Made by a program: the position numbers and the translations under genes. Positions 63,247-64,000 of a stretch of 64,000 nt of DNA are shown piece after piece. Location of the stretch: positions 62,001-126,000 of the forward strand of contig NZ_NHMP01000003.1 in NCBI RefSeq assembly GCF_002221595.1. The letters are read 5' to 3'. The notes under the pieces were generated by a model. The model had not been told where the DNA came from and did no database searches. It saw only the letters and a list, made by a program, of their open reading frames with translations. Source of the DNA: Turicimonas muris (GTDB lineage: Bacteria; Pseudomonadota; Gammaproteobacteria; Burkholderiales; Burkholderiaceae_F). The first letter of the stretch is position 1. Every line of letters starts with the position of its first letter.

Positions 63247-64000
63247 TTATCTAGCTAAAACTGTTTCTCCCGTTCCTCTATCTTCGTTATTTGCCGCCAT
63301 TCTCAGACCCACAACCACAGCAGCAATTAAAGCCACGCATACTGCAATACAAATAGAGGCGTAAGTTGGATTGGAGGAGAATCGACCAACTTGGTAGACG
63401 AGAGTTGCTGAGCAGTATCCAAGAACTGTCGTCCAACCTGCGGCGAACAAGGCCCATTTGCTTCCAACTTCTCTGTAGACTGCCCCCATAGCTGCGCCGC
63501 AAGGTAAGTAAAGAAGAACCATCAGCAAGTAAGCAAAGGCGCCAAGCTCACCGTCATAAAGTTTGTTCATGGCCTGAATGGTACCGGCAGCAACTTCTTG
63601 TTCTTCAGCTTGTTTTTCAACGTCCGATAAATCGCTGTCTACCGAAATACCGAGTGGATCTGAGAAGAATGCTCCGATATCACCGAAACCTTCACCAATA
63701 CTGGCTACAGCTTCATTTAAGGAGTTCATGAAGTTAAATCCTCCTTCTTCTTCAGCAGCTTCAGCCTTTTCCTCAATAGCAGCAGCCGGTCCTCCTTCAG
63801 CTGCAGTTTCTTCATCTTTGCCGCCCATACCGCTGTATAAGGAATCCAAAGTCCCAACCACGGCCTCTTTAGCCAAAATACCTGTAAAGATCCCGACAGC
63901 AGCAGGCCAGTTTTCTTCAGATACGCCCATTGGCTTGAATACCGGGACGATTGTCTTGCCGATTTGAGAAAGAACGCTCTTATCGGAGTCTTCGTTACCG
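63247..64000 (-). CDS. feoB: Ferrous iron transport protein B, C-terminal part (cut by window edge)
   Basis: Inner-membrane Fe2+ transporter. Only the last ~250 codons are inside; the frame is open to base 64000 and reads ...SQIGKTIVPVFKPMGVSEEN before the internal Met at 63930. The Gate-like segment FTGILAKEAVVGTLDSLYSG and the closing membrane segments (LPCGAAMGAVYREVGSKWAL; YASICIAVCVALIAAVVVG) match the FeoB C-terminus. Between them lies an unusual Ala/Glu-rich stretch (nucleotides about 63740-63830). The GTPase part is outside the window. Confidence 0.93.
   Translation of the reverse strand, partial: GNEDSDKSVLSQIGKTIVPVFKPMGVSEENWPAAVGIFTGILAKEAVVGTLDSLYSGMGGKDEETAAEGGPAAAIEEKAEAAEEEGGFNFMNSLNEAVASIGEGFGDIGAFFSDPLGISVDSDLSDVEKQAEEQEVAAGTIQAMNKLYDGELGAFAYLLMVLLYLPCGAAMGAVYREVGSKWALFAAGWTTVLGYCSATLVYQVGRFSSNPTYASICIAVCVALIAAVVVGLRMAANNEDRGTGETVLAR

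Overview
The window looks like a chromosomal segment of a Gram-negative betaproteobacterium of the order Burkholderiales. The gene orders rpsB/tsf/pyrH/frr-uppS-cdsA-dxr-rseP-bamA-ompH-lpxD-fabZ-lpxA-lpxB-rnhB, zipA-ligA, dapC-dapD-dapE-prmB and map/glnD, together with a Burkholderia-type porin, point that way. Moderate GC, giant autotransporters with GGG-repeat passengers and an exported fumarate-reductase-like flavoprotein suggest a gut Sutterellaceae (Sutterella/Parasutterella-like) strain. This assignment is an inference from content; no search was run.

Left part (1-17 kb). A very large autotransporter lies on the minus strand. Its signal-peptide start and its passenger are in different frames, separated by a run of nine G, so it is probably a phase-variable ON/OFF gene read here in the OFF state. 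A DedA membrane protein follows, then the branched-chain amino acid operon ilvI-ilvN-ilvC. Next comes a compact operon of tadA (with an unusual N-terminal extension), an S66 LD-carboxypeptidase and a hybrid sensor kinase. A classical trimeric porin and a broken second autotransporter (barrel only) close this part.

Middle (17-45 kb). The purine genes guaB and guaA, rnfH and smpB are followed by a small operon holding a short NfeD-like membrane protein, two unrecognised proteins and an iron-type alcohol dehydrogenase. ppsA is divergent from its regulator ppsR. A dense minus-strand block then carries translation (rpsB, tsf, pyrH, frr), isoprenoid and phospholipid synthesis (uppS, cdsA, dxr), site-2 protease (rseP), outer-membrane assembly (bamA, skp) and lipid A synthesis (lpxD, fabZ, lpxA, lpxB), ending in rnhB and a SpoU methyltransferase. 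map is divergent from rpsB.

Right part (45-64 kb). This holds an AEC-type permease, glnD (nitrogen sensing), an MTA/MTI phosphorylase, zipA-ligA (division and replication), queF, the lysine/peptidoglycan operon dapC-dapD-dapE-prmB with an ABC-F ATPase, a DUF1178 protein, a four-gene tRNA cluster (Gly-Cys-Gly-Gly) with a near-perfect sigma-70 promoter and a terminator, a YgbA-type cysteine-rich protein, an exported flavoprotein, and the 3' part of feoB cut by the window edge.

Most of the window is housekeeping DNA. The most interesting signals are the poly-G switch in the autotransporter, the five-copy AACCATGA cluster next to the autotransporter remnant, the TadA fusion, the unrecognised gene pair beside the alcohol dehydrogenase, and a pair of strong hairpins between skp and lpxD. 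No CRISPR array, prophage, insertion sequence or complete new defence system was seen.
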